DNA from: Bacillota bacterium
GTDB taxonomy: Bacteria; Bacillota; Bacilli; Alicyclobacillales; SLC66
Assembly: GCA_021821225.1 (NCBI GenBank)
Contig: JAKACR010000006.1
Coordinates: 1-30,564 of the forward strand
Direction: 5' to 3'
DNA length: 30,564 nucleotides
Part shown: positions 30,292-30,564 of the stretch, one piece after another
Numbering within the stretch: position 1 is the first letter of the stretch
How the letters are laid out: each line of letters opens with the position of its first letter
The notes under the pieces: generated by a model
The model's database searches: none
What the model was told of the DNA's origin: nothing
The model's input: only the letters and a program-made list of their open reading frames with translations
Made by a program: the position numbers and the translations under genes

Positions 30292-30384
30292 TCCCGGATC
30301 CCAGGAAGCCTGCCGGAGAGAGAGCCGGGAAGGTCGCGGCGCAGCAGCGCTTGCGTCCGGTGTTTCCCGGCGGCGCCCGCTTCG

Positions 30385-30564
30385 TCACGGAGCCTCGCGC
30401 GAGGCTCCGTTTTGTCTTGTCCGAAGCGTCCTCCCCGCCCACACGGCGCCCGCCACCGTGACAAGACCGCCAAGCCCTTGGATCGGCGTGACGTGCTCCC
30501 GCAACAGCAGCAGACCAAACACGACCGTCCAAACCGGAAGCAGGTTCAGAAACGGCGCCGCCAC
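30385..30564 (-). CDS. EamA/DMT-family transporter, 3' part (5' end beyond window)
   Basis: Sixty codons of a gene entering from the right edge end at TGA 30387-30385. The sequence AAPFLNLLPVWTVVFGLLLL, then REHVTPIQGLGGLVTVAGAVW is the last helical hairpin of an EamA (drug/metabolite transporter) domain: a helix, the RE motif before the final helix, and the last helix. A short basic tail follows. The substrate cannot be told. The 3' end contains the hairpin of the convergent terminator. Confidence 0.85.
   Translation of the reverse strand: MAAPFLNLLPVWTVVFGLLLLREHVTPIQGLGGLVTVAGAVWAGRTLRTRQNGASREAP
30387..30413 (+). terminator. Rho-independent terminator of the rhodanese-dioxygenase gene
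   Basis: ACGGAGCCTC pairs with GAGGCTCCGT around GCGC and is followed by TTT on the plus strand. It lies 95 nt after the stop. The whole stem is also the last coding part of the convergent EamA gene. Confidence 0.75.

Overview
The window looks like a chromosome segment of a GC-rich, spore-forming, single-membrane bacterium (Bacillota, Bacilli). The pointers are Bacillus-type promoters and Shine-Dalgarno (SD) sequences, many GTG/TTG starts, a YjcZ-like small sporulation protein, a YbiT/YkpA-type ABC-F protein, and a type IV pilus operon that lacks the outer-membrane parts (no PilQ secretin or PilP). An Alicyclobacillus-like or acidophilic sulfur-associated relative is a guess. No rRNA, tRNA, CRISPR array or complete mobile element was seen.

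Left part (1-10.3 kb): a SAM methyltransferase cut by the window edge, a Gfo/Idh/MocA oxidoreductase, an ABC-F ATPase and a convergent Cof-type HAD phosphatase. Then comes a heterodimeric ABC exporter whose two ATP sites are unequal, downstream of a class B penicillin-binding protein. From 10.4 to 12.1 kb lie small accessory genes: a 44-aa YjcZ-like membrane protein, a 165-aa secreted protein, and a divergent short XRE regulator with an operator-like intergenic region.

Centre (12.1-25.7 kb): one minus-strand type IV pilus operon in the order cheA, cheW, pilB, pilT, pilC, pilA, pilD, pilM, pilN, pilO, then three minor-pilin genes (PilV-, PilW- and PilX/GspK-like). Many junctions overlap or nearly touch, so translation is probably coupled. 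A separate promoter sits in front of the pilin gene. The histidine kinase and its coupling protein lead the operon, which suggests that pilus assembly or retraction is under chemosensory control. A 40-bp imperfect inverted repeat overlaps the presumed operon promoter.

Right part (25.9-30.6 kb): a lipase-type SGNH hydrolase diverges from a membrane family-2 glycosyltransferase, followed by a repeat-rich gap. Then comes a divergent sulfur module. On the minus strand are a HesB/IscA-like gene and a single-domain rhodanese. On the plus strand is a rhodanese-persulfide dioxygenase fusion. The HesB-like gene has an in-frame TGA exactly where the family has its conserved cysteine, so it is probably a selenoprotein. 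Both sides carry ATACCC-N4-GGGTAT-type palindromes like those bound by CsoR/CstR repressors; the plus-strand one fills the spacer between -35 and -10. I read this as a persulfide-inducible detoxification and Fe-S maintenance module with a selenocysteine component. It is the most interesting item here. The window ends in the 3' part of an EamA/DMT-type transporter gene.
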